From positions 1 to 5,856 of the forward strand of contig JALHWS010000005.1 in NCBI GenBank assembly GCA_022866885.1: a DNA stretch of 5,856 bases. Direction: 5' to 3'. The translations under genes were made by a program, and so were the position numbers. Shown here piece after piece: positions 1 through 5,024 of this stretch. The notes under the pieces are model-generated. The model was given only the letters and a program-made list of their open reading frames with translations, searched no databases and was not told the DNA's origin. Source of the stretch: Candidatus Microgenomates bacterium. GTDB lineage: Bacteria; Patescibacteriota; Microgenomatia; 2-02-FULL-39-11. The stretch's first letter is position 1, and the number at the start of each line of letters is the position of its first letter.

Positions 1-2
1 CG

Positions 3-1007
3 ACGCTCGATCTGCCGCCGGCTCACGGCGTCGTGGTGGATAAAAACAGCAAACCTGCGGAAGGGGCTATCGTATATCTCACTGTAAGCAATAATTCAAT
101 TTTGTCGGGAAAAACCGACAAACTTGGGCTTTGGGTAATCCCTTTCAATAATTTACGAACCGGTGATTTTCTCTCCCGGCCGAATTTAACCGACAGCGAC
201 CTGATCCAGATAACGGTTAAAAATTCTCCGGAAGGAGTTGCTTCAGCGGTTATCGATTTGAAATCCATCAAACAAAACCTGGCTATTCCCGATATGACCA
301 TCGGCAACTCTTATAATTTCATCAATTTGATTTCCAAGAAAGACCAGCTGGCAAAGCTCAACAACCAAAATATTTTGGGGGCCAAAACCTCAGTCACTAA
401 TTTTCCCACCATGACGAAAAAACCGGAAAAGCCGCCGGAGATCGATATCCTTTTCCCCAAAAATGACCGGGATTTCACCCCGGATAAGAAACCTAAATTG
501 CGGGGAGTCGCCCGGCCGGGCAGCCAGGTTTTGATTACGGTCAAGTCCAACCCGCAGACGGGGAAGATAAAAACAGCCAAAGACGGCACCTGGTCCTGGG
601 TTCCGCCGAAAAACCTTGAACCGGGCTTGCATGAGATCACTATCCAGTCATATGACTCGTCGGGAAAACTGGTCACAGTGACAAAAACATTTTATGTTCT
701 CAAAAGCGGGGAAAGCGTCCTGGGTGATACGACGCCTTCCGGAGATCTGATAACCGTCACCTGCGCTCCTTCAGTCTGCCTTCCCTCTCCCACCACTGTC
801 CCGACTACCGGGCCAACCGTTCCTTCAGCCACACCGATACCAACTAATATTCCGCTTCCTACGCCTACGGATTTTCCTACCGAACCTCCTCCGCCGCCAC
901 CCACTAATGTGGCTCCAAGGTCAGGCGTCACCACACCCACAAATTTGATGTTTGCCGCCAGCGCCACCCTGCTACTTTTAGGCGCCAAACTCCTCCTTTT
1001 TCCGTAA
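3..1007 (+). CDS. Surface protein with Ig-like domains and C-terminal membrane anchor (5' partial)
   Basis: The frame is open to the left edge of the window, so the GTG at 33 is probably an internal valine and the true start lies outside. Visible order: a carboxypeptidase-regulatory/CNA-B-like beta fold (about 25-170; pattern GVVVDKNSKPAEGAIVYL followed by TDKLG); a linker; a bacterial Ig-like domain (about 441-696; ILFPKNDRDFTPDKKPKLRG, then GTWSWVPP and LEPGLHEITIQ); a Thr/Pro-rich stalk (about 772-920) with a run of six prolines; and a hydrophobic C-terminal helix (about 940-1004, NLMFAASATLLLLGAKLLLF) ending two residues from the stop. The layout is that of an extracellular adhesin or envelope structural protein held in the membrane by its C-terminus. 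No canonical LPXTG sortase motif is visible. The short stretch ESVLGDTTPSG before the stalk resembles Microgenomates surface proteins, from memory. No enzymatic domain is seen and the ligand is unknown. Confidence 0.8.
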   Translation, partial: TLDLPPAHGVVVDKNSKPAEGAIVYLTVSNNSILSGKTDKLGLWVIPFNNLRTGDFLSRPNLTDSDLIQITVKNSPEGVASAVIDLKSIKQNLAIPDMTIGNSYNFINLISKKDQLAKLNNQNILGAKTSVTNFPTMTKKPEKPPEIDILFPKNDRDFTPDKKPKLRGVARPGSQVLITVKSNPQTGKIKTAKDGTWSWVPPKNLEPGLHEITIQSYDSSGKLVTVTKTFYVLKSGESVLGDTTPSGDLITVTCAPSVCLPSPTTVPTTGPTVPSATPIPTNIPLPTPTDFPTEPPPPPPTNVAPRSGVTTPTNLMFAASATLLLLGAKLLLFP

Positions 1008-1024
1008 AATTAAGCCTATAGTGC

Positions 1025-1053
1025 TTGACAGGCTCTCTTTAGCGTGGTATAGT
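1025..1053 (+). promoter_or_regulatory. Near-consensus sigma70-type promoter
   Basis: A perfect -35 box TTGACA (1025-1030) is separated by exactly 17 bp from a -10 box TATAGT (1048-1053). It begins 17 bp after the stop codon of the upstream surface-protein gene and points rightward, into a stretch with no convincing gene but many hairpins. It may drive a structured RNA, or a long leader of the vWA gene at 2270. Transcription would start near 1060. Confidence 0.65.
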
Positions 1054-1059
1054 TCTCCA

Positions 1060-1413
1060 AGCAAAAATTCCCGGCAGTAATCTGATCGAAAGCTGCTTTT
1101 TTTGTGTGTGCTTTTCATCAGATTTCTGCCATGAAAATGGCGGATCAGTCTTTGGGAACCATGGCCATTTGCGGCCGGAAGTTCCCGATTAAACTGAAGA
1201 AGTTTGAGGTTGTCTTTTTCAAGTTCAGATATATTTGCTTCTGATTACTGAAAATCTGGCAACCGAAAACAGCTTTCTTCGCTTTGTAGCGAAGGGCTCT
1301 TTAACAAGCTTCCTTGGGTAAGACTCCGCCATAAATACGCGGAGTCGCAACCCCGTACCGTCCATTGGTTAAATCAGGACTGGTACTGGGGTAATAATCC
1401 TATTATTAGGGGT
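1060..1413 (+). ncRNA. Candidate structured RNA or long leader of unknown class
   Basis: This stretch has no convincing coding frame and contains successive inverted repeats directly downstream of a strong promoter. H1 spans 1073-1130 (GGCAG with CTGCC, AATCTGAT with ATCAGATT, and an inner GAAAGC/GCTTTTC). H2 spans about 1148-1194 (GGGAAC 1154-1159 with GTTCCC 1181-1186, inner GGCC/GGCC), with an alternative pairing AAATGGC/GCCATTT at 1135-1170. H3 spans 1194-1228 (CTGAA/TTCAG). H4 is a perfect 7-bp stem, CTTCGCT-TTGT-AGCGAAG, at 1277-1294. H5 is a perfect 8-bp stem, GACTCCGC/GCGGAGTC, at 1322-1346. H6 spans 1350-1392 and has 14 pairs with two single-base bulges. H7 is AATAAT/ATTATT at 1393-1407. 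I looked for RNase P, tmRNA, SRP and 6S signatures and did not find them. It may instead be a 5' leader of the vWA gene. Both ends are estimates. Confidence 0.4.
1073..1103 (+). terminator. Possible weak intrinsic terminator or attenuator
   Basis: GGCAG (1073-1077) can pair with CTGCT (1093-1097), and seven T residues follow at 1097-1103. The stem is short and the loop long (15 nt), so it is weak. The same GGCAG also forms the base of the longer hairpin closing at 1130, so the two folds are mutually exclusive, as in an attenuator. It could end transcripts from the surface-protein gene or from the promoter just upstream. Confidence 0.25.
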
Positions 1414-1438
1414 ATTTTCCTCTTGACTATAACGTCAG

Positions 1439-1460
1439 CCTATCCCGTTTTGGGAATGAT
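1439..1460 (+). repeat. Left terminal inverted repeat
   Basis: These 22 bp match the reverse complement of 2207-2228 at 18 positions. Core: CCTA, one variable base, CCCGTT. The match extends weakly outward to about 1434, giving 27 bp with 6 differences. Five of these six differences are G-U pairs if the plus strand is read as RNA. Confidence 0.6.
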
Positions 1461-1470
1461 TTGGAATTAC

Positions 1471-1638
1471 CGAAGACAGAATACAGAGGACTGAAAACAG
1501 ATTACGGAAAACTGAAGACAGAGAACAGACGACCGATAAACGAGAACAGAATACAGAGGACTGAAAACAGACAAGAGAAGACAGATTGCGGAAGACAGAG
1601 AACTGAAGACAGAGAACAGACTACAGAAGACGGAAATC
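1471..1638 (+). repeat. Left array of 24 degenerate 7-bp units (NGANNAC)
   Basis: The 168 bp divide into 24 consecutive heptamers with no slip in register. Examples are CGAAGAC, AGAATAC, AGAGGAC and TGAAAAC. Position 2 is G and position 3 is A in all 24; position 6 is A and position 7 is C in 22 of 24 each. Within it, a 26-bp block is exactly repeated at 1476-1501 and 1546-1571 (10 units apart), and a 21-bp block at 1510-1530 and 1601-1621 (13 units apart). The last unit overlaps the stop codon of the four-helix-bundle gene. The open frame through this array (from 1461) is a by-product of the low-complexity sequence. Confidence 0.9.
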
Positions 1639-2005
1639 AAGGAAAAGTTCGCCAGTTGTTTTTCAGTTTGGATAATTTAGCGGCTAATTTATCATAACGT
1701 TCAATCAATGATCTAGCCTTAGATTCATCCAGATATCCAAACAGCCTGGCTTGTTCAAGATGACTCATCATCTCATTGGTTTCACCAATCGTGTCACGAA
1801 GATACGAGCGGAATTCTTTTGTCAATTCTCTATGAGACCAGGCTTCAGCAATTAAGCTGGGAATAGCTCTTGAAGCTCTTTTTGTCTGATCGGCAAGAAG
1901 ATATTTTTCATCTTTAGGTAAAGTACTGATGAAACTATGGACTTCTTTCGCAAGTAAAAGTGCTTCCTGGTAAACTTGAAGATCCAAAAAGCTTTTTATC
2001 GCCAT
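1637..2005 (-). CDS. Four-helix-bundle protein, S23/23S rRNA intervening-sequence type
   Basis: A 122-residue, charged, all-helical protein of the usual family length (TIGR02436-like). Family signatures: N-terminal FLDLQVYQEALLLAKEVH (residues 6-23); central LADQTKRASRAIPSLIAEAW (37-56), matching the family pattern of QxxRAAxSIPSNIAEG; then EFRSYLRDTIGETNEMMSHLEQARLFGYLD (64-93). Proteins of this fold are encoded inside 23S rRNA intervening sequences in some bacteria, and a related fold serves as accessory protein (Avd) in diversity-generating retroelements. The molecular role of free-standing copies is not established. The ATG at 2005 is supported by the family N-terminus, but no good Shine-Dalgarno sequence precedes it. 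The gene lies in an 800-bp unit of inverted heptamer arrays, opposite in strand to both neighbours. No reverse transcriptase or template repeat is seen, so a DGR role is unlikely here. Confidence 0.85.
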   Translation of the reverse strand: MAIKSFLDLQVYQEALLLAKEVHSFISTLPKDEKYLLADQTKRASRAIPSLIAEAWSHRELTKEFRSYLRDTIGETNEMMSHLEQARLFGYLDESKARSLIERYDKLAAKLSKLKNNWRTFP

Positions 2006-2025
2006 AAAATGATTATTACTTTTCC

Positions 2026-2202
2026 GTCATCCGTTTTCAACTATCCATCTTCCGATTTCAATATTCAGTCTTCGGTCTTCCGTTCTCCATATTCGGTTGT
2101 CCGTTTTCTGTCTTCAGTCTTCAATTATCTGTTATCTGTAATCCGTCTTCCGTCTTCAGTTATCTATATAATCCGTCTTCCGTTATCCGTCCTCGGTCTT
2201 CA
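2026..2202 (-). repeat. Right array of 25 degenerate 7-bp units (GTNNTCN on plus strand)
   Basis: This is the mirror of the left array: the plus strand reads GTCATCC, GTTTTCA and so on to GTCTTCA, which is the complement of NGANNAC. TC is present in every unit. One unit (2166-2174) is 9 bp rather than 7; all others keep register. The block 2103-2122 is complementary to left-array 1507-1526 at 18 of 20 positions, including a perfect 11-bp match CTGTCTTCAGT at 2108-2118. The array starts 20 bp upstream of the gene's start codon and ends 4 bp before the right terminal repeat. Confidence 0.9.
2166..2172 (+). promoter_or_regulatory. Possible -10 box inside the right array
   Basis: The only 9-bp unit of the array contains a perfect TATAAT (2167-2172) on the plus strand, pointing toward the vWA gene about 100 bp away. 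No good -35 box lies 16-18 bp upstream. A weak outward promoter is possible, and chance is a real alternative. Confidence 0.2.
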
Positions 2203-2206
2203 AATT

Positions 2207-2228
2207 ATCGTTTCCATAACGGGGTAGG
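2207..2228 (-). repeat. Right terminal inverted repeat
   Basis: The inverted partner of 1439-1460 (18 of 22 positions). It lies 4 bp beyond the last heptamer and 28 bp before the Shine-Dalgarno sequence of the downstream gene. Confidence 0.6.
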
Positions 2229-2269
2229 TTGGCAAAAAACAAAAAATCAGAAAAACGGAGGAAAATCAA

Positions 2270-4273
2270 ATGAAAGCGCGAAGTTTAACTCTCGCAGTCG
2301 TTCTCGGTCTCGGCTTAGCCTTGACCCTCTTATTCGTTCTTGGCGCCAACACGGACCAAGTTGAAGCTGCGCCGGCGTTGGAAACGCAGGCACAGCAAAC
2401 TTTCACTGTGACCCAGGTCTATGGAAGGGGAAATCTTGTAGTGGTTGCTCTCGATCGCAGCACTTCTATCAATCAGGAAACCAGGAACTGGCAGGTAACC
2501 CGTACCTTGGAAGTGGCCAACACTGTGGTACCAACCGGGGAAATGGCTGTTTGCATCTTTGGCAACGGAGCTGTTTGCTCACCATTCTTTACCGATACTC
2601 TGAAAATGCAAACTTGGCTCAATGCAAATACTGTTCCAGGGAACGCAACCGACTATTGCGCTCTCTGCAATCTGCTTGGCGGCGCGAGCGGCTTATTTGC
2701 ACAGCGGGATCCCTACAATGGGGCAATTCGGACGCTTGTCTTTATTTCAGACGGTTGCCCCTCAGGTAACTGCTCTGAAACGCAGGCAGATCAAAGGATG
2801 CAACAGTTGCGTGAACAAGATTACGTATACATCATTAGTGTGGAGGCAAACCCGAGCGGCGGAATCTGCCCTTACCTGCAACAATGGTCAAACGTTGTGG
2901 TGCCATACCAGGCACCGTTGCCGCCGGCCGATGAAATCAGCGCCTTAATCCCGCACCCGGAATTGCACATGAACAAGTTCTCGTCAAGCTACAGCGTGCG
3001 GGCTGGACAGATGGTTACCTACACACTTGTTGTCACCAATATTGGCAACGTCACAGATACTTACGTTGTAAAAGACGTATTGCCTATCAGCGTGACTCCA
3101 AGTGGAGTAATAACCTGGACAACGGGATCTTTAGCACCTGGTACTGTCTGGACAACCACACTTACCACCACGGTCGATCCCGCTCACCCAGAGGGGTGGA
3201 TGCCAAATGTTTTCCAGATAATATCCACAACTTGGGGTTTGTGGGGCGAAACAGTGAACAACGTCTGGATCACGCCGAACTTTTACACCCTTACCGTCGC
3301 CACGGCAGGCACGGGCAGCGGTGTGGTAACTCCGAGTGTCGGGATTCACAACTACAACTACAACACGGTCGTGAATCTCGAGGTAGCCGCCAACACTGGT
3401 TCAACCTTTGCCGGGTGGTCTGGCGATCCGGATTGTGCCGATGGCAGCGTCACGATGAACACGAACTTAAGCTGTACGGCCACATTCCGGCAGCTCAGAC
3501 CGGCGGACATCTCGACATCGGGTATTTTCGCCATTGATGTCATCACTCAACCCGGAACGATCACGGTGACAATCCGCATCAGCAATACGGGCCAGCTGAC
3601 CGGCACGGTCATCATGACAGCGCCAATTCCCTCGGGCGCGACGTACGTCCCAAATTCGGTCCAAGGAGCGTACTGGAACCCTAAGTGGGGCTGGATCGAA
3701 TGGCTCGGTCAGATCCCCGGAGGGACAGCAAAGATCATTACTTTCACCATTGCGGGAGATCTCCAGTCTGACGTGTATACGCACCGAGCATATCTATCTC
3801 TGGACGGTGCGTTCGATCGCGTCTTGATCACCAAAACGCACGTCAGGCCACCGACACCAGCCGACCTGTCCACGTCAACGAAGATGGCTAGTAAGACCGT
3901 CGTGTACTATCCTGGCGAAGCGATCGTTTACACGATCACGTTACACAACATCGGCGGGAAAACGGCCAGCAACGTCGTCATGACCGATGCAGAGCCATTA
4001 GGAACCTGGCTAGCTATCGATTCCATCACAGGCGGGTGGTGGAATTCTGATTACGACGTTGTCGAGTGGATCGGGTCGATCCCGGCTAGCGGGACTATAA
4101 CAGTGACCTTTGTGGTCACGGTTCCTATTATCGAGCCGGCGACGATCACAAATCGCGTCCAGCTGTGGCTCGATGGCAATCGGTTGCCCGACTTGACAGC
4201 GTCCACGCTCGTCAGGTACCCGCCACCACCGCCAAAATTTTATATGTACCTCCCGCTGATTTCAAAGCGGTAG
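2270..4273 (+). CDS. Exported von Willebrand A domain protein with DUF11-type repeats
   Basis: 667 residues. ATG at 2270 is set by GGAGG at 2257-2261 (8-nt spacing) and by a signal peptide (Lys/Arg start, hydrophobic residues 6-25, probable cleavage near VEAAP). Order: a vWA domain (about 53-215) with a complete metal-binding MIDAS set (D62-x-S64-x-S66, T127 or D128, and FISDG with D161); a DUF11-like domain (232-335); an InlB/Flg_new-type repeat (339-407; GSGVVTPS, FAGWSGDPDCADG); and two more DUF11-like domains (409-525 and 530-648) sharing a WN...WIG/WLGxIPxG core. It ends with a proline run and the tail YMYLPLISKR. The vWA part has seven cysteines (95, 103, 130, 133, 163, 168, 200), consistent with disulfides outside the cell. 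The likely role is adhesion or binding of a protein or glycan ligand. No catalytic domain is seen. The short PLPLISKR-like tail and signal peptide resemble Anaerolineae secreted proteins, suggesting acquisition from Chloroflexota. Confidence 0.85.
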   Translation: MKARSLTLAVVLGLGLALTLLFVLGANTDQVEAAPALETQAQQTFTVTQVYGRGNLVVVALDRSTSINQETRNWQVTRTLEVANTVVPTGEMAVCIFGNGAVCSPFFTDTLKMQTWLNANTVPGNATDYCALCNLLGGASGLFAQRDPYNGAIRTLVFISDGCPSGNCSETQADQRMQQLREQDYVYIISVEANPSGGICPYLQQWSNVVVPYQAPLPPADEISALIPHPELHMNKFSSSYSVRAGQMVTYTLVVTNIGNVTDTYVVKDVLPISVTPSGVITWTTGSLAPGTVWTTTLTTTVDPAHPEGWMPNVFQIISTTWGLWGETVNNVWITPNFYTLTVATAGTGSGVVTPSVGIHNYNYNTVVNLEVAANTGSTFAGWSGDPDCADGSVTMNTNLSCTATFRQLRPADISTSGIFAIDVITQPGTITVTIRISNTGQLTGTVIMTAPIPSGATYVPNSVQGAYWNPKWGWIEWLGQIPGGTAKIITFTIAGDLQSDVYTHRAYLSLDGAFDRVLITKTHVRPPTPADLSTSTKMASKTVVYYPGEAIVYTITLHNIGGKTASNVVMTDAEPLGTWLAIDSITGGWWNSDYDVVEWIGSIPASGTITVTFVVTVPIIEPATITNRVQLWLDGNRLPDLTASTLVRYPPPPPKFYMYLPLISKR

Positions 4274-4276
4274 GAA

Positions 4277-4290
4277 GGCCCGAAAGGGCC
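4277..4290 (+). repeat. GGCCC-GAAA-GGGCC hairpin after the vWA gene
   Basis: A perfect 5-bp GC-only stem with a GNRA tetraloop begins 3 bp after the stop codon. No T run follows, so it is not a standard intrinsic terminator. It may stabilise the mRNA 3' end. Confidence 0.5.
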
Positions 4291-4296
4291 ACCAAG

Positions 4297-4384
4297 GAAG
4301 CGAGAGAGAGGTGAACCAGGAGGTTCGTGCGCCAGCCTACCCCGCTGTGCAACTCAAACCTCCCCAAAATTCACCTCTCGCTTC
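4297..4384 (+). repeat. Long imperfect hairpin, possible 3' UTR RNA structure
   Basis: GAAGCGAGAG...AGGTGAA (4297-4315) pairs with TTCACCTCTCGCTTC (4370-4384): 15 pairs with a 4-nt bulge. Inside, GGAGGTT (4319-4325) pairs with AACCTCC, and the tip forms GCGCCAGC/GCTGTGC with one bulged base and one G-U pair. Together they form a single extended hairpin of 88 nt between the vWA gene and hicA. It has no coding content. It could be a 3' UTR structure, a small RNA, or the relic of an inverted-repeat element brought in with the gene. Confidence 0.55.
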
Positions 4385-4404
4385 TCCAGCTCGGAAATAT
4401 CTTT

Positions 4405-4436
4405 TTTCCGGTCTGAAGAGGCGGAAATTATTTTTT
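4405..4436 (+). terminator. Possible intrinsic terminator
   Basis: TTTCCG (4405-4410) pairs with CGGAAA (4422-4427) over an 11-nt loop, followed by TTATTTTTT. It would end plus-strand transcription from the vWA gene and overlaps the last codons of the convergent hicA. The stem is only 6 bp and partly A-T, so strength is doubtful. Confidence 0.35.
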
Positions 4437-4655
4437 CAGTAGATTTACCAGTTCTTCAACGGAGATATTTAGGGGATTAAGGATACCTTTTTTCAAGGTG
4501 CCTTTCTTAATCTCCTTTTTCAAAGGAACAGTAACGACTCTTCCGTCATTATGCTTCAATATGACATGATCTCCTCTTTGACGGATAAAAACAAATCCTG
4601 TTTTCTCAAGCGCTTTTATCAGTACTTTACCGGAAACAACGGGCAGTTTAGGCAT
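4428..4655 (-). CDS. hicA: HicA-family mRNA interferase toxin
   Basis: 75 residues, the normal length for HicA. The family is a small double-stranded-RNA-binding fold that cleaves mRNA in a ribosome-independent way and is neutralised by HicB. Visible signatures: SGKVLIKALEKTGFVFIRQRGDHVILKH (residues 8-35), with the presumed catalytic histidine at position 30 in RGDH (the usual form is GSH, so Ser is replaced by Asp), and the downstream core VVTVPLKKEIKKGTLKKGIL, matching the family VPxHxxxELKxGTLxxIL. The ATG lies within the end of hicB (ATGCCTAA, 8-bp overlap) and has no Shine-Dalgarno sequence of its own, so it is probably translated by coupling to hicB. The antitoxin is therefore made first. 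All key residues visible here look intact. Confidence 0.9.
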   Translation of the reverse strand: MPKLPVVSGKVLIKALEKTGFVFIRQRGDHVILKHNDGRVVTVPLKKEIKKGTLKKGILNPLNISVEELVNLLKK

Positions 4656-4902
4656 AAACTTGGATGGGGACTGTAAATTGCCTTTTGTAGGAAAGGTCGG
4701 ATGGACAGTAATTTTTCGTCTCTTCCAGATAAAGCTTTATCGCTTCCTGTATATTGACTGAGGCTTCTTCAAATGATTCACCCTGAGAAGCGCATCCGGG
4801 AAGATCCGGCACCCAGACGGAAAATCCGCCTTCTTTCTCTTCCTGGAATAAGGCGATATATTCCATTACTTTATGTTCAGTGGTTTTTAAGGCTCGATTC
4901 AT
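4648..4902 (-). CDS. hicB: HicB-family antitoxin, short form
   Basis: 84 residues, consisting essentially of the HicB partial RNase H-like fold: YIALFQEEKEGGFSVWVPDLPGCASQGESFEEASVNIQEAIKLYLEE (residues 15-61). The PDLPGCxxxGESxEEA pattern is diagnostic. It should bind and block HicA. The C-terminal ribbon-helix-helix or HTH DNA-binding domain found in longer HicB proteins is absent; only a short tail follows, so self-repression would need another means. The start is uncertain. ATG at 4902 lies only 9 bp after a -10 box and would give a leaderless mRNA, while the second methionine (codon at 4866-4864, MEYIALF) matches the family's usual N-terminus and would have a leader of about 35 nt without a clear Shine-Dalgarno sequence. 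Confidence 0.9.
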   Translation of the reverse strand: MNRALKTTEHKVMEYIALFQEEKEGGFSVWVPDLPGCASQGESFEEASVNIQEAIKLYLEETKNYCPSDLSYKRQFTVPIQVYA

Positions 4903-4911
4903 AACAACGAT

Positions 4912-4940
4912 ATTATATCTTTTTCAGATACAGCTAACAA
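4912..4940 (-). promoter_or_regulatory. Promoter of the hicBA operon
   Basis: Read on the minus strand, TTGTTA (4940-4935) is followed by a 17-bp spacer and a perfect TATAAT (4917-4912). Transcription would begin around 4906-4903, at or just before the annotated hicB ATG, so the mRNA would be leaderless or start at the internal ATG. It gives the toxin-antitoxin pair independent expression from the LCP gene upstream. Confidence 0.65.
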
Positions 4941-5004
4941 GATTCAGAAACTTCCCTGTGCTGTTTTAGTTGGTAATCCGAGGAAGCGAACAATTAACAA
5001 TTTA

Positions 5005-5024
5005 ACCTGCCTGCGCAGGCAGGT
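5005..5024. repeat. Perfect 20-bp palindrome
   Basis: ACCTGCCTGCGCAGGCAGGT is identical to its reverse complement, with no loop. It lies between hicB and the LCP gene and directly abuts the 7-bp array (the final GT starts the first unit). No T run follows on either strand, so it is not a simple terminator. From memory, similar CCTGC/GCAGG palindromes recur in candidate-phylum genomes. Possible roles are a protein-binding site, a dispersed repeat or a transcript-end hairpin. Confidence 0.75.

Larger units (their letters stand above)
1434..2233. mobile_element. Composite element: inverted 7-bp arrays around an S23-type gene
   Basis: The unit consists of, from outside in: a terminal inverted repeat (1439-1460 and 2207-2228), a 7-bp array on the left (1471-1638), a single minus-strand four-helix-bundle gene (1637-2005), and an oppositely oriented 7-bp array on the right (2026-2202). 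The symmetry, the sharp outer ends and the position just upstream of the ribosome binding site of the next gene suggest an inserted unit. S23-type proteins are known from intervening sequences that interrupt 23S rRNA in some bacteria, where the gene lies in the loop of a stem. Here there is no rRNA around it. No transposase is present and no clear target-site duplication was found, so mobility is an inference. Confidence 0.5.

Noticed and set aside
33..35. GTG as start codon of the left surface protein
   Set aside because: The frame is open to the window edge, upstream codons read as a continuation of the domain (PPAHGVVVD), and no ribosome binding site is seen.
1131..1244. Small plus-strand frame of 37 codons (MKMADQSLGTMAICG...) inside the hairpin region
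   Set aside because: There is no ribosome binding site, no recognisable motif, and the stretch is better explained by inverted repeats. A leader peptide cannot be excluded.
1060..1413. RNase P RNA, tmRNA, SRP RNA or 6S RNA
   Set aside because: The conserved cores (such as GAGGAAAGTCC for RNase P, or a tRNA-like CCA end for tmRNA) were not found on either strand.
1461..1697. Plus-strand open frame of 78 codons through the left array
   Set aside because: The sequence has a strict 7-bp, not 3-bp, period, so the translation is a by-product of purine-rich repeats. It also overlaps the end of the S23-type gene and has no ribosome binding site.
1471..2202. CRISPR array or diversity-generating retroelement
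   Set aside because: Units are 7 bp with no spacers, there are no cas genes, no reverse transcriptase and no template/variable repeat pair. The four-helix protein alone is not evidence for a DGR.
1976..2227. Plus-strand open frame of 83 codons through the right array
   Set aside because: Same cause: pyrimidine-rich heptamers give a Ser/Val/Phe-rich low-complexity translation, and the frame overlaps the start of the S23-type gene.
1429..2240. Target-site duplication around the S23 element
   Set aside because: Flanks (ATAACGTCAG on the left, TTGGCAAAAA on the right) share no direct repeat. Insertion by a standard transposase is not supported.
3131..3784. Antisense and out-of-frame open frames within the vWA/DUF11 gene
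   Set aside because: They are shadows of a clearly coding frame with recognisable domains. None has a plausible start signal or product.
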